From: Longilinea sp964536805
Lineage (GTDB): Bacteria; Chloroflexota; Anaerolineae; Anaerolineales; Anaerolineaceae
Length of the DNA: 64,000 bases
NCBI GenBank assembly: GCA_964536805.1
Contig: CAZHYQ010000004.1
Coordinates: 62,001 to 126,000, forward strand
Direction of reading: 5' to 3'
The position numbers and the translations under genes are program-made. Every line of letters starts with the position of its first letter. Position 1 is the first letter of the stretch. Shown piece by piece: positions 34,225 through 42,536 of this stretch. The notes beneath the pieces were generated by a model, which saw only the letters and a list, made by a program, of their open reading frames with translations, made no database searches and was not told where the DNA came from.

Positions 34225-36051
34225 ATGGATTTGAAAACCGTTGAATCGGGCACAAAACAACCCCGGGCATTGTCCCGCTATTGGATCCTGGCTGCCGGGA
34301 TTCTCATGTTTTTAGTCATCGTAATGGGAAATATCACCCGCGTCAGCGACGCGGCAGCTGCCTGCCCCGATTGGCCAACCTGTTTTGGTCAACTGAGCTT
34401 TCCTGCGGAACGGATGGCACAAATCGCCTTTTTGCACCGCCTGCTGTCAGCAGCAGCCCTGCTTGTGACGGTCATTGCCTGGTGGGCGAACTATTCGAAC
34501 TCCAGGGTCAGTTCATGGGTGTCGCGTCTTTTGGCTGGAAGCCTGGCATTAATGATCATCCAGGTTGCACTCGGGGCAGGTGTGACAGTATTTGCCTCAC
34601 CGGCTGTCCTGTCTGCCTTGCATCTCGGGCTGGCATTGTTCGCATTGGCAATAACATTGGTTGCATTAATGGCAGCATTTATGGCCCATAATGAAACAAT
34701 CGTTTCGCGAAAACAAAGCCTGAGCGTGCCATTCAACCGCCTGACTCTGGCGACTTCGGTGGCACTCTTTTTATTATTACTTAGCGGAGCCGTCGTATCG
34801 TTTACCAGTGCGGGATCTGCTTGTACCGGTTGGCCGATGTGTGGAGGAGGTTTTCCGGCGACTGGCGCTGGCTGGTTGGCGCTACTTCACCGTGCCATTA
34901 CGCTTGCCGCCGCGATTTTTATCAGTGTTCAATTCTTGCATGCATGGCGTAGTCAAAGGAGCCAACCGGTTCAACTCAGCGCTGCGACCGGCGTCATGGT
35001 TTTAATGTTAGGAGAGGTTTTGGTCGGGGCGATCAAGGTTCAACGCGGATTTCCGGTTGATTTGGTTGGATTGCACGCGGCCAGTGCAGCGGCTTTATGG
35101 GGCGTGCAGATAATCCTGGTCGCCGCAGCTTTCCTTTCTGGCCGCTCGTCCGGCCAGGAACTGGAGGAAAGCCGGCAATCTCTGCCTGCCTTTGGTTTGC
35201 GGGCGCGCGATTTTCTAATGCTCAATAAACCGGTAATCGTATTACTGCTGCTTGTTACAACCTATGCGGGCATGGTGGTTGGCGGAAAATCCCTGCCTGG
35301 CATTGGGTTAACCGTCTGGACGATGATCGGCGGCGCATTGGCGGCCGGCGGTGCCAGTGCCTTGAATCAGTATATTGACCGCGAACTGGATAAACGCATG
35401 CAGCGCACTGCCAAGCGGCCTCTCCCATCTGGGCGGTTGACTCCAGCCGAGGGGTTAGCTTACGGTCTGGCGGCTTGTCTGTTGGCGTTCTTCCTGATGG
35501 CCAGCTTTGTCAACTTACTTGCCGCTGTCCTTTCACTGGCCGGCATGATCTACTACGTGCTGTTGTACAGCATCTGGTTGAAACATGCCACAGTCCAGAA
35601 CATTGTCATCGGCGGCGGGGCAGGGGCAATTCCACCGCTGGTTGGCTGGGCATCGGCAACCGGCAGCTTGAATGTGCCATCCCTGTTCCTGTTTGCCCTG
35701 GTCTTTCTCTGGACGCCGGCGCATTTTTGGGCATTGGCACTGGTCCGGCAAAATGACTACGCGCGCGGCGGCGTACCGATGCTGCCCGTGGTTAAAGGCG
35801 AACATGAAACGCGGAAACAAATTTTCATCTATACCCTGGAACTGGTGGCATTAACGCTGCTCATGCCCATTTTTAGAATATCGGGAAGCTTTTTCCTGGT
35901 TTCAGCAATAGTTCTTGGCTTGTGGCTGCTAAATACGGCTTACCGCGTTCTGCGAAAGGGCGGCAATAAGAACGCTCACTTGATGTACCGTTATTCAAGC
36001 ATGTACCTGGCTTTCATCTTTTTAGCCATGGTGATCGACGCGTTGGTCTGA
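34225..36051 (+). CDS. ctaA-ctaB: Fused haem A synthase (CtaA) and haem O synthase (CtaB)
   Basis: 608 residues in one frame with no gap from SURF1. Residues 1 to about 315 are CtaA/COX15: cysteine pairs ACPDWPTC and ACTGWPMC, and haem-binding histidines in FLHRLLSAAALL, LSALHLGLALF, LLHRAITLAA and GLHAASAAALWG. Residues about 325-608 are CtaB, a UbiA-fold protohaem farnesyltransferase with ALNQYIDRELDKRMQRTAKRP and the second loop LVRQNDYARGGVPMLPVVKG. CtaB makes haem O from haem B, CtaA oxidises haem O to haem A, so the fusion joins consecutive steps in reversed order. The last gene of the oxidase operon. Confidence 0.95.
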   Translation: MDLKTVESGTKQPRALSRYWILAAGILMFLVIVMGNITRVSDAAAACPDWPTCFGQLSFPAERMAQIAFLHRLLSAAALLVTVIAWWANYSNSRVSSWVSRLLAGSLALMIIQVALGAGVTVFASPAVLSALHLGLALFALAITLVALMAAFMAHNETIVSRKQSLSVPFNRLTLATSVALFLLLLSGAVVSFTSAGSACTGWPMCGGGFPATGAGWLALLHRAITLAAAIFISVQFLHAWRSQRSQPVQLSAATGVMVLMLGEVLVGAIKVQRGFPVDLVGLHAASAAALWGVQIILVAAAFLSGRSSGQELEESRQSLPAFGLRARDFLMLNKPVIVLLLLVTTYAGMVVGGKSLPGIGLTVWTMIGGALAAGGASALNQYIDRELDKRMQRTAKRPLPSGRLTPAEGLAYGLAACLLAFFLMASFVNLLAAVLSLAGMIYYVLLYSIWLKHATVQNIVIGGGAGAIPPLVGWASATGSLNVPSLFLFALVFLWTPAHFWALALVRQNDYARGGVPMLPVVKGEHETRKQIFIYTLELVALTLLMPIFRISGSFFLVSAIVLGLWLLNTAYRVLRKGGNKNAHLMYRYSSMYLAFIFLAMVIDALV

Positions 36052-36071
36052 TATTACTTTTTCAAGCAAAA

Positions 36072-36103
36072 AACAACCGTTGAATTCTCAACGGTTGTTT
36101 TGT
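36072..36103. terminator. Bidirectional terminator between ctaAB and rsfS
   Basis: AACAACCGTTGA (36072-36083) pairs perfectly with TCAACGGTTGTT (36088-36099) around ATTC, with T-rich sequence on both sides, serving converging genes. Confidence 0.88.
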
Positions 36104-36122
36104 TTCCGAACATCCGGTCCAT

Positions 36123-36467
36123 CTATTGTAAGCGCAGCAAAGTTTTGCCTTTGCTCCACAGGTCTTCAAGCCGGTAATAATCGCGCTGTTGCGGAGTAAA
36201 CAGGTGGACCACGGTATCGCCCAGGTCCACAACCACCCACCCAGCCTGGGAAGACCCTTCCTGCTTGCTGTTGATATCGTATTGTTCATCGATGCCTTCA
36301 GAAACAGCCTTGGCAAGCGCATCCAACATACGTTCGCTGGTGGCGGTAACGAAGACGAAATAATCGGTAAATCCAGAAAACTCGTGAACATCGAGTAAAA
36401 CGATGTTTTCGCCTTTTTTATCTTCCAAAATGTTCACGACAGAACGGGCAACTTTGATTGTGTTCAG
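36123..36467 (-). CDS. rsfS: Ribosomal silencing factor RsfS
   Basis: 114 residues if started at the CTG at 36467, or 104 from the GTG at 36437. The body (ILEDKKGENIVLLDV, FTDYFVFVTATSERMLDALAKA, GWVVVDLGDTVVHLFTPQ, YYRLEDLW) is clearly RsfS, which binds uL14 and blocks subunit joining in starvation. The extra codons LNTIKVARSVV form the first helix expected in the family, so the GTG start looks too short. The only nearby ATG in frame (36477) is followed after one codon by TGA. AGGTGAGG lies just before the CTG. It is third in a minus-strand group with pcuAC and thpR. Confidence 0.88.
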   Translation of the reverse strand: MNTIKVARSVVNILEDKKGENIVLLDVHEFSGFTDYFVFVTATSERMLDALAKAVSEGIDEQYDINSKQEGSSQAGWVVVDLGDTVVHLFTPQQRDYYRLEDLWSKGKTLLRLQ

Positions 36468-36604
36468 ACCTCACCTCATATGAATGGATTGGGGCAATTC
36501 TAGCATAATATTTAGCCACTTTGCAATCATGCCCCAAAATATTACCTGCCGCAGGTGGAACCCGGACTTTAGCGGTGTTGGCGAATATTCGGGCAAGCGG
36601 ATTG

Positions 36605-37180
36605 CTACTTCAAGTTCGCGATGTGAAGCGGCGTATAAACAGGTCCTCCAGGCAATAAATCGCTGCGGAAGAGGACAACTTTAAGGATTTGGGCGACGGT
36701 ATCCACACTGATCTGACTGGTTGCCAGGAAATCTCCGATTCTATGGATTTCCTCCGGCAAGGCGTGCTGCGATATCCGGCCCAGGGTGAGATGTGGAGAA
36801 AAGGGGCGATCTTCGGATGGATAACCCAGGCGGTTCGTTTCCATATCGATGGCGCGTTGCAGCGTGTGCAACTCCGCTGGTGCATCAAGTCCAACCCAGA
36901 TGACTCGCGGCTTTCGTAAAGTTGGAAATGCTCCCAAATTCCCTATTTTAATGTCAAATGGACGAATTCGATTTGCCTCAGTGTCAATAATACTCTTGAA
37001 GCTTTCCAGGTTGGCGGGCGATGTATCGCCCAAGAATTTCAAGGTTATGTGGATGTTTTTTTCCGTCACCCAGCGGATATTGTTTCCAACGGCTGGTTTT
37101 ATTTTTTGGATGGTAAAACCCAGTTTAGCTTGAACACTGGCATCCAGGTCAAGGGCGATGAACGAACGGATGGCATTCAT
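36605..37180 (-). CDS. thpR: RNA 2',3'-cyclic phosphodiesterase (LigT/ThpR)
   Basis: 191 residues of the 2H phosphoesterase family. The two catalytic motifs are HITLKFLGD and HLTLGRIS, with the N-terminal IRSFIALDLDASVQ and the linker PRVIWVGLDAP conserved. It opens 2',3'-cyclic phosphate ends on RNA to 2'-phosphates; some members also join tRNA halves in vitro. It lies 22 bases downstream of the copper protein gene on the same strand, followed by rsfS after 137 bases. Confidence 0.92.
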   Translation of the reverse strand: MNAIRSFIALDLDASVQAKLGFTIQKIKPAVGNNIRWVTEKNIHITLKFLGDTSPANLESFKSIIDTEANRIRPFDIKIGNLGAFPTLRKPRVIWVGLDAPAELHTLQRAIDMETNRLGYPSEDRPFSPHLTLGRISQHALPEEIHRIGDFLATSQISVDTVAQILKVVLFRSDLLPGGPVYTPLHIANLK

Positions 37181-37202
37181 TGATATTCCCGCGGCGAGTT
37201 GA

Positions 37203-37646
37203 TTATTTTGAGGATTCTTTGACCTGGACTGGAAGGGTAATATCCGGATTGGATTGAAAATGCAATGTCAGGGTGAATTGATCGCCAGCGTTGAGATCAT
37301 GCTTCAGGCTGAAAAGCATTACATGCAGACCCCCCGGCTTGAATTCGACTTTGGTTTTTGCGTCAATGGGAACTAATTCCAATGGACGCATCATCATCGT
37401 GCCTTGATCATCCATCGAACTCTCGTGAAGTTCGACGGACTCGGCGATATCCCCTTCCGCTTTGAGCAAGGCATCCGCGTTGGGTAAAGGGTTGTCGATC
37501 GTAAAGTAAACGGCTGAATTACTGCCCATCTTGCCAGGCCGTGCCCAGGCATCTTTGATCGTGATCTCGTTAGTTCTTGTAGCACAGTCACTTATTAGGG
37601 CACCTCCCAGCATTAAAATGCAAAACGCGGTCAATTTTATTCCCAT
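37203..37646 (-). CDS. PCuAC-type periplasmic copper chaperone
   Basis: 147 residues from the ATG at 37646, which is preceded by AAGGATATTCGG; the frame is open for 41 further codons that cross the promoter and are not considered coding. A signal sequence is followed by Cys near residue 21 (ALISDC), a poor lipobox. The domain has the copper motif: VELHESSMDDQGTMMM and GGLHVMLFSLK (His, Met, His, Met). PCuAC delivers Cu(I) to CuA and Sco in other bacteria, so a link to the oxidase operon on the other side of the terminator is likely. A -35/-10 pair lies upstream. Confidence 0.9.
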   Translation of the reverse strand: MGIKLTAFCILMLGGALISDCATRTNEITIKDAWARPGKMGSNSAVYFTIDNPLPNADALLKAEGDIAESVELHESSMDDQGTMMMRPLELVPIDAKTKVEFKPGGLHVMLFSLKHDLNAGDQFTLTLHFQSNPDITLPVQVKESSK

Positions 37647-37704
37647 CCGAATATCCTTATGTGAGTATTTTTCTTCAGAATGAGGATTCCCTTGGAACAA
37701 AACC

Positions 37705-37732
37705 AGTATATAAGACCATGGATACCTGTCAA
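37705..37732 (-). promoter_or_regulatory. Promoter of the PCuAC gene
   Basis: On the minus strand TTGACA (37732-37727), a 16-base spacer and TATACT (37710-37705), about 60 bases before the ATG. Confidence 0.65.
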
Positions 37733-37792
37733 GGGAATCTGGTGATTGTCTACGCTTAAGTAAGGTCACTTTTCATTTGATTTGAAATGTGG

Positions 37793-37798
37793 TATAAG
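37793..37798 (+). promoter_or_regulatory. -10 box of the probable 6S RNA
   Basis: TATAAG, about 7 bases before the inferred RNA 5' end. The -35 region is weak. Confidence 0.4.
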
Positions 37799-37802
37799 GA
37801 AG

Positions 37803-37982
37803 TTGCCCTGCTGTGCACGTGATGCGGCAAGACCGGTTTTGAGCCAACACGTTTTAAATGGGATCCAAGATCACGAATGTGATGCGATAGGCTTCGGCCA
37901 AGGCAGAACCACCGTGGAGGTTCCCGACCTGCGTTTGCAGGTTCAAAACTATGCAGCACACGACGCGGCGGGGTCTTTTTTT
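37803..37982 (+). ncRNA. ssrS: Probable 6S RNA
   Basis: An approximately 175-base transcript with no coding potential. The 5' segment CCCTGCTGTG pairs with CGCGGCGGGG at the 3' end (G-U pairs included), closing a long rod. Characteristic 6S sequence is seen on both sides of a central bubble: GATGCGGCAAGACC and TTTTGAGCCAACACG on the left, GGTTCAAAACTATGC and CAGCACACGACGCGG on the right. Local hairpins occur at ATCAC/GTGAT, GGC TTCG GCC and ACCTGC/GCAGGT. It ends in GGGTC plus seven T. 6S RNA mimics an open promoter and binds sigma-70 polymerase in stationary phase. The call rests on recalled consensus and hand folding. Confidence 0.6.
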
Positions 37983-38317
37983 AACCATCCACATTGTTCA
38001 TAATTACAATATACTCCTCTATTTTATAACGTAAATCGCAAACATTTATTTGTTGGCACATTAAATTAAAACCACAACTTCGCTTCCAACATGGGTGTTA
38101 TCTAGCTTCCTTTATTATTTGAATCCTGGTCCCGCCGGTGGGGTGTCTGATCCTGTTGGATAAGCATCTTTTACGTAATTAATCGATGGTTGGTTCCGCA
38201 TTTGTGATTATGGAGCTTCTCGCCTTTTATTGATCAAAGGAAATGGGGTCGGAACACAATTGCTGACTCTCCCGCCCACCCATACAATTGCTCAGGAAAG
38301 GTTCATCCATTTTTTCA
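37983..38317. other. Intergenic stretch without recognisable genes
   Basis: AT-rich, no reading frame worth keeping, no RNA family recognised. It lies between the probable 6S RNA and the promoter of the FHA gene. Confidence 0.5.
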
Positions 38318-38346
38318 TTGACAGGCTTTATCAATATCAGTAAACT
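38318..38346 (+). promoter_or_regulatory. Consensus promoter of the FHA gene
   Basis: TTGACA (38318-38323), 17 bases, TAAACT (38341-38346). The gene starts 30 bases downstream with AAGGAGG. Confidence 0.75.
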
Positions 38347-38376
38347 TTTAATGGATCACCCATAAGGAGGCAATCA

Positions 38377-39123
38377 ATGATCGTATATCGGTTGGTGATG
38401 CGTTCCGGGCCGAATGCTGGACAGGTCTATTCGCTTGAAAAAGGTGAAATGTTTATCGGGAGAGATCTGGGTAATGACATCATAGTCAATGATCCAGAAG
38501 TCTCCCGGCGTCATTTGCGCCTGTTTTTGCAGGGCAATCAATATGGCATTGAAGATCTGGGTTCGACCAATGGGTCATTTATCAACGGTCAACGTCTGGC
38601 TGGTCCGTATCTTCTCCATACAGGCGAATTCCTTACCCTGGGTGAACGGATCAATTTTATTTACGAAGTCGTCGATACCGATGCGACTGTGGCCTCCATT
38701 GGAACGCAGATGCGCAGGGAACAACCCCAGACGGTACAACCAGCACAAATTCCGACTCCACCGCCGCCTTTTTCAGCGTCAATTTATCCATCCGCACAAC
38801 CTGGAACTGCTTACGAACCAGTCAAACCGCCGGACCAAGGTTCCTGGCTTGATCAGGCAGCCCAGGAGAATCCCAAAGTCTACCAGCAGCAACCGGCGGT
38901 TCAATCTGCAGGCGGATATGCAGGTCAGGTACCAGCCCAACCGCCAGTTGAGAATATCACCCCCGCAAAACGCAAGCTGCCGAATTGGGCCTTGATCACG
39001 ATTATCGTTGTGGGCTTATTGGTGTTTTTATGTTTAATTTTCGTTGTCGTCGATGCGTTGAACCTGTATTGCAGTTTGTTTCCCAAATTGGTTAACGCTT
39101 TCGTACCTGGTTACTGTCGTTGA
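38377..39123 (+). CDS. FHA-domain membrane protein
   Basis: 248 residues. An N-terminal forkhead-associated domain (about 20-95) shows FIGRDLGNDIIVNDPEVSRRH, LGSTNGSFINGQRL and LHTGEFLTLGERI, all the residues needed to bind phosphothreonine. A Pro/Gln-rich linker (about 110-200) leads to a single membrane helix (LITIIVVGLLVFLCLIFVVV) and a short tail with two cysteines. The FHA domain is cytoplasmic, so it can read targets of Ser/Thr kinases such as the one at 11.8 kb; no partner is encoded next to it. It has its own strong promoter and ribosome site. Confidence 0.9.
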   Translation: MIVYRLVMRSGPNAGQVYSLEKGEMFIGRDLGNDIIVNDPEVSRRHLRLFLQGNQYGIEDLGSTNGSFINGQRLAGPYLLHTGEFLTLGERINFIYEVVDTDATVASIGTQMRREQPQTVQPAQIPTPPPPFSASIYPSAQPGTAYEPVKPPDQGSWLDQAAQENPKVYQQQPAVQSAGGYAGQVPAQPPVENITPAKRKLPNWALITIIVVGLLVFLCLIFVVVDALNLYCSLFPKLVNAFVPGYCR

Positions 39124-39223
39124 TCGTGTAAGCGCAGAGAATCTCTGCCCGCTTTATCTGCGTTTGAACAAATGCCAACCTTCGTTTATTGTGGTCTTCA
39201 TTGTCACCGATTGAGAGTCATCC

Positions 39224-40453
39224 ATGAGTAACGCCGGACCGGCGAACGAGTCTCAGGCTAATGCTGTTTCGCCGCGTTGGAGCGGAACAACAAAGATTAT
39301 TGTCTCTTTGGCCTTGCTGGCGATCTCAGCCGGGTTGTTAATGCGATTCCGCCAAATTGTCGGGCCGTTGTTGATTGCATTTATCCTTGCCTATCTGATT
39401 TATCCGCTAGCCGATCTGATCAGCCGCGGTTTGCGGGCTCCCTGGAGACTTGCGGTCACAGTCCTTTATCTGATCATCATCATTCTATTTCTGGGGCTAA
39501 TCACCCTGGGCGGTCTGGCATTGGTGGACCAGGTACAGAGTCTGATCAATTTTGTCCAACGACAAATTACCAATTTGCCCAAGCTGATTGACGATCTCAC
39601 TCATAATGTGATTATGATTGGCCCTTTTTCCTTTGATCTGGCCCAGATTGATATGACAACGATTGGAAACAAGTTGCTCGATTTGGTGCAACCCACTCTC
39701 TCCAAATTAGGCGGTGTAGTTGGCGCGATCGCAGGCGGTGCGGCGACTACCGTGGGCTATATATTCTTCGCTTTATTGGTTTCATATTTTGTCGTAGCGG
39801 ATACCGGCGGTGCCAACGCCAGCCTGATCCGGATGAGTATCCCCGGATATGGCGAAGATACTAAAGTGTTTGGCCGCGAGCTCAATCGTATCTGGAAGGC
39901 TTTCTTGCGCAACCAGATGATCATCTTCCTGATCACTGTGGTTGTTTACAACATTGTTCTTGGCGCGTGGGGGGTCAATTTCTCTTTCGGCCTGGCACTA
40001 TTGGCAGGTCTGGCACGTTTTGTTCCATATGCTGGTCCTTTTGTTGCCTGGACCACTTACGGCTTGGTCTGCCTTTTTCAAGGGACCACGCTTTTTGGTT
40101 TGCAACCATTTCCTTATGCATTGATGGTGGTAGGGACCGCCTGGGTTGTTGACATTATCATGGATAACTTTGTGGTGCCGCGCTTGATGGCGGATGCGTT
40201 GGACATTCACCCGGCGGCTGTCATGATTTTTGCTTTGATTGCCGCCAACCTCTTCGGGTTGGTTGGACTCTTGCTGGCAGCGCCTGTACTGGCGACCGTC
40301 ATGTTGTTTTCGAACTACGCAGTGCGGAAACTATTCGATCTGGACCCCTGGGAAGGGCTTAAATCAAGACCGCACACGCCAAATCCGCCGATCATTCCAT
40401 TGATTAAGAAAGCCGATCTATTCATGCGGAAATTACTAAAGAAAAAAGCCTGA
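39224..40453 (+). CDS. AI-2E family permease
   Basis: 409 residues, about eight membrane helices, of the AI-2E/PerM family (PF01594). Typical parts: LLIAFILAYLIYPLADLISR at the start, and in the second half LNRIWKAFLRNQMIIFLITVV, FGLALLAGLARFVPYAGPFV and VPRLMADALDIHPAAVMI with LFGLVGLLLAAPVLA. Members export or import diverse small molecules, including autoinducer-2 or sodium/proton exchange in some; the substrate here is unknown. A short basic C-terminal tail ends in KKA. It is separated from the FHA gene by 100 bases. Confidence 0.9.
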   Translation: MSNAGPANESQANAVSPRWSGTTKIIVSLALLAISAGLLMRFRQIVGPLLIAFILAYLIYPLADLISRGLRAPWRLAVTVLYLIIIILFLGLITLGGLALVDQVQSLINFVQRQITNLPKLIDDLTHNVIMIGPFSFDLAQIDMTTIGNKLLDLVQPTLSKLGGVVGAIAGGAATTVGYIFFALLVSYFVVADTGGANASLIRMSIPGYGEDTKVFGRELNRIWKAFLRNQMIIFLITVVVYNIVLGAWGVNFSFGLALLAGLARFVPYAGPFVAWTTYGLVCLFQGTTLFGLQPFPYALMVVGTAWVVDIIMDNFVVPRLMADALDIHPAAVMIFALIAANLFGLVGLLLAAPVLATVMLFSNYAVRKLFDLDPWEGLKSRPHTPNPPIIPLIKKADLFMRKLLKKKA

Positions 40454-40538
40454 AGGAAAACAACCACCCAACCAGTTACTTTCCGGAAGGGTGCATTTAT
40501 GGGATAATGGAAACAAGTCTACATAAAGGAGATTTCAA

Positions 40539-40736
40539 ATGAGCAACCCTGCAGAGCCTAAGACGGATACGATTGCAGAAACGGATAATTATTTAGCCTG
40601 GAAAGCGGATGAACCCGATGGCGAAACAACCTACCACCTCGAGTTGAATAACGTCACCATGCATTTCTTCACCGAGGAATGGGTAGAGTTTCTTGAATTG
40701 GCCCGCGCACTGGTCAAAGAAGCAGACCGCCGCTGA
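40539..40736 (+). CDS. Small acidic conserved-looking protein
   Basis: 65 residues behind a strong ribosome site (AAAGGAG). The protein is acidic and soluble, with YHLELNNVTMHFFTEEWVEF and a closing helix LELARALVKEADRR. It resembles small proteins of unknown function that predict as a beta-hairpin plus helix. A GATAAT -10-like box is 30 bases upstream and a terminator follows directly, so it is a monocistronic gene. Function unknown. Confidence 0.7.
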   Translation: MSNPAEPKTDTIAETDNYLAWKADEPDGETTYHLELNNVTMHFFTEEWVEFLELARALVKEADRR

Positions 40737-40752
40737 TCCATATTACATCAAT

Positions 40753-40787
40753 AACACAAAGCCGGGACAAAGTCCCGGCTTTGTGTT
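40753..40787. terminator. Bidirectional terminator
   Basis: AACACAAAGCCGGGAC (40753-40768) pairs with GTCCCGGCTTTGTGTT (40772-40787) around AAA: a 16-bp perfect stem between converging genes. Confidence 0.85.
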
Positions 40788-40812
40788 CTACGTGGCTATC
40801 CAGGGCAAACAA

Positions 40813-41652
40813 TTAATTTCGGACGATAAATGCATCCTTGATCATGCCTTCTTCGAAGAAACCCGTACTCGAATTGGTGGCATATTGGTAGACTGCCGCC
40901 GTAAAAATGCCGTTGAGGGCTGATTGCACCAATCCAATTAGGACGAGCAGCAAAATCAATACGATGCCCAGCGCAATGGCGCCCCAAATAATTTCTGAAC
41001 TGATCAACAAATAGAATATTGGCAGACTGATCAGGATCAACCCGATGGTGATCAAGCCAAAGATCAGGCCGACGCCAAAATTACCAATAATCTGTTCTCC
41101 CCAGGTCTTCTTAAGCAGTGCGGTGCTGCGCTTGATTGCATCGATGGGGCCGATGCCTTCAACCGCCAGAATGGGCACCACCAGGAATGTGGCGACATTC
41201 CAGGCAAATCCGATCAATGAAATGATGAAGCGACCTACACCGCGGCTGCGATCGGATACCAGCCGCAGGATCATGCCAACTGTAGCCGCAATGACAGAAT
41301 AACCCAGGATCGGTCCAAAATGGCTGAATGCGATCCGAAAACCGTCACCGACGGTTGGGTCGCCGCCCTTCAAGCGGATGGTGGCCGCCCCGACCAGGGC
41401 AGTATTGGCAAAGAAGATGACGAAGTACTGCACTATATAGAAAAGAAACAACACCAGGTAGTAAATGGCTGGAAACTGGTTTTGTGAAATTGAATTAACT
41501 CCGCCGCTCAAGAAAAGCGGCACCGCGAACGTGATGGAGACGATTAGCGACGCAATGGCCGAGACAATCGGAAACACGAGCAGTTCCTTGTCAGCGCCGA
41601 GCACGCGTGCACTGGCCTTAATGAGTTCCCAACTGCGAGAAAAGCGGTTCAT
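40813..41652 (-). CDS. Multi-pass membrane protein, DUF6159-like
   Basis: 279 residues starting MNRFSRSWELIKASARVLGADKE-type sequence, characteristic of a family of membrane proteins of unknown function (DUF6159 as I recall it). About six helices are seen, for example VFPIVSAIASLIVSITFAVP, YLVLFLFYIVQYFVIFFANT and LPIFYLLISSEIIWGAIALG. The loop GGDPTVGDGFRIAFSHFG and the C-terminal ALNGIFTAAVYQYAT also fit that family. It is 12 bases downstream of proC on the same strand, so co-transcribed. No function can be assigned. Confidence 0.8.
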   Translation of the reverse strand: MNRFSRSWELIKASARVLGADKELLVFPIVSAIASLIVSITFAVPLFLSGGVNSISQNQFPAIYYLVLFLFYIVQYFVIFFANTALVGAATIRLKGGDPTVGDGFRIAFSHFGPILGYSVIAATVGMILRLVSDRSRGVGRFIISLIGFAWNVATFLVVPILAVEGIGPIDAIKRSTALLKKTWGEQIIGNFGVGLIFGLITIGLILISLPIFYLLISSEIIWGAIALGIVLILLLVLIGLVQSALNGIFTAAVYQYATNSSTGFFEEGMIKDAFIVRN

Positions 41653-41664
41653 TGTTTTACCTCC

Positions 41665-42513
41665 TCAGGAATTTTCTTTTAGTTGTCCGGTGGGTTTGCC
41701 TTTGCCAAGTTCCTGGGAGCGTTCGTAGGCTGCCCAGATGGCTCGCGAAATTGCCGTGCGAAAACCGGCCTTTTCCAGGTAGTATATAGCCTCGGCGGAT
41801 GTCCCGCCGGGAGAGGTGACTTCATTCCGCAGCGCTGCCGGATGATTCTTTTTGCGGCGGGAGTATTCCACCGATCCGCTGACGGTTTGAAGCACCAATT
41901 GCTCAGCGATGCGTCGGGGAAAACCCAGGTGAACGCCTGCATCAATCATGGCTTCCAGGAACATGAAAACATAAGCTGGACCGCTGCCCGAGAGCGCTGT
42001 GGCCATATCCAGGTAGTTTTCTTCTTCGACGAAAACTTCCTGTCCAAGCGCGCCCAAAATTTGCTGGCATAAAACCTTTTGAGCCTGGCTCACATCAGGC
42101 GACGCGGTCCAAACGGTGATGCCTTCGCCGATCTGCCCAGGGGTATTGGGCATGGACCTGACAATGCAGGTGTGATCGAGCTGCTCGGCGATTTTATCAA
42201 TGGATGCCCCGGCCACAATGGAAATCACAAGGGCTTTTTCAGGAATATGACCGCGGAGATTCTCCAACACGCGGTCGATGCGCTGCGGCTTTACCGATAG
42301 GATGACCACATCCGCCTGCTCGGCGGCAGCCCGGTTATCAGTAAAAGGTTGAATGCCGTAACGCTCGCGCAGATCTTCGCCGCGCTCAACCCGCGGTCCC
42401 GATACCAGGATATGGTCGGCAGTGGTCAATCCGTTGCGTATCAGGCCGCCTAAAAAAGCCTCACCCATGACGCCATGGCCGATTAATGCAATTCTTGGAA
42501 AAGCTTGATTCAT
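41665..42513 (-). CDS. proC: Pyrroline-5-carboxylate reductase
   Basis: 282 residues. N-terminal NAD(P) fold with IALIGHGVMGEAFLGGL, then VILSVKPQRID, ISIVAGASIDKI, RSMPNTPGQIGEG and the ProC signature (ALSGSGPAYVFMFLEAM, then LRNEVTSPGGTSAEAIYYLE). It makes L-proline from pyrroline-5-carboxylate with NADPH. It lies between the methyltransferase upstream and the membrane protein downstream, all on the minus strand. Confidence 0.96.
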   Translation of the reverse strand: MNQAFPRIALIGHGVMGEAFLGGLIRNGLTTADHILVSGPRVERGEDLRERYGIQPFTDNRAAAEQADVVILSVKPQRIDRVLENLRGHIPEKALVISIVAGASIDKIAEQLDHTCIVRSMPNTPGQIGEGITVWTASPDVSQAQKVLCQQILGALGQEVFVEEENYLDMATALSGSGPAYVFMFLEAMIDAGVHLGFPRRIAEQLVLQTVSGSVEYSRRKKNHPAALRNEVTSPGGTSAEAIYYLEKAGFRTAISRAIWAAYERSQELGKGKPTGQLKENS

Positions 42514-42536
42514 GGAAGAATGCCTTTTACAAAGGA

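Noticed and set aside
37647..37769. 41-codon upstream extension of the PCuAC gene
   Set aside because: It runs through the TTGACA/TATACT promoter; the ATG at 37646 has a good ribosome site and begins a signal sequence.
37756..38003. Short frames on both strands between 37756 and 38003
   Set aside because: They lie over the probable 6S RNA and the 37705 promoter, have no ribosome site and no family resemblance.
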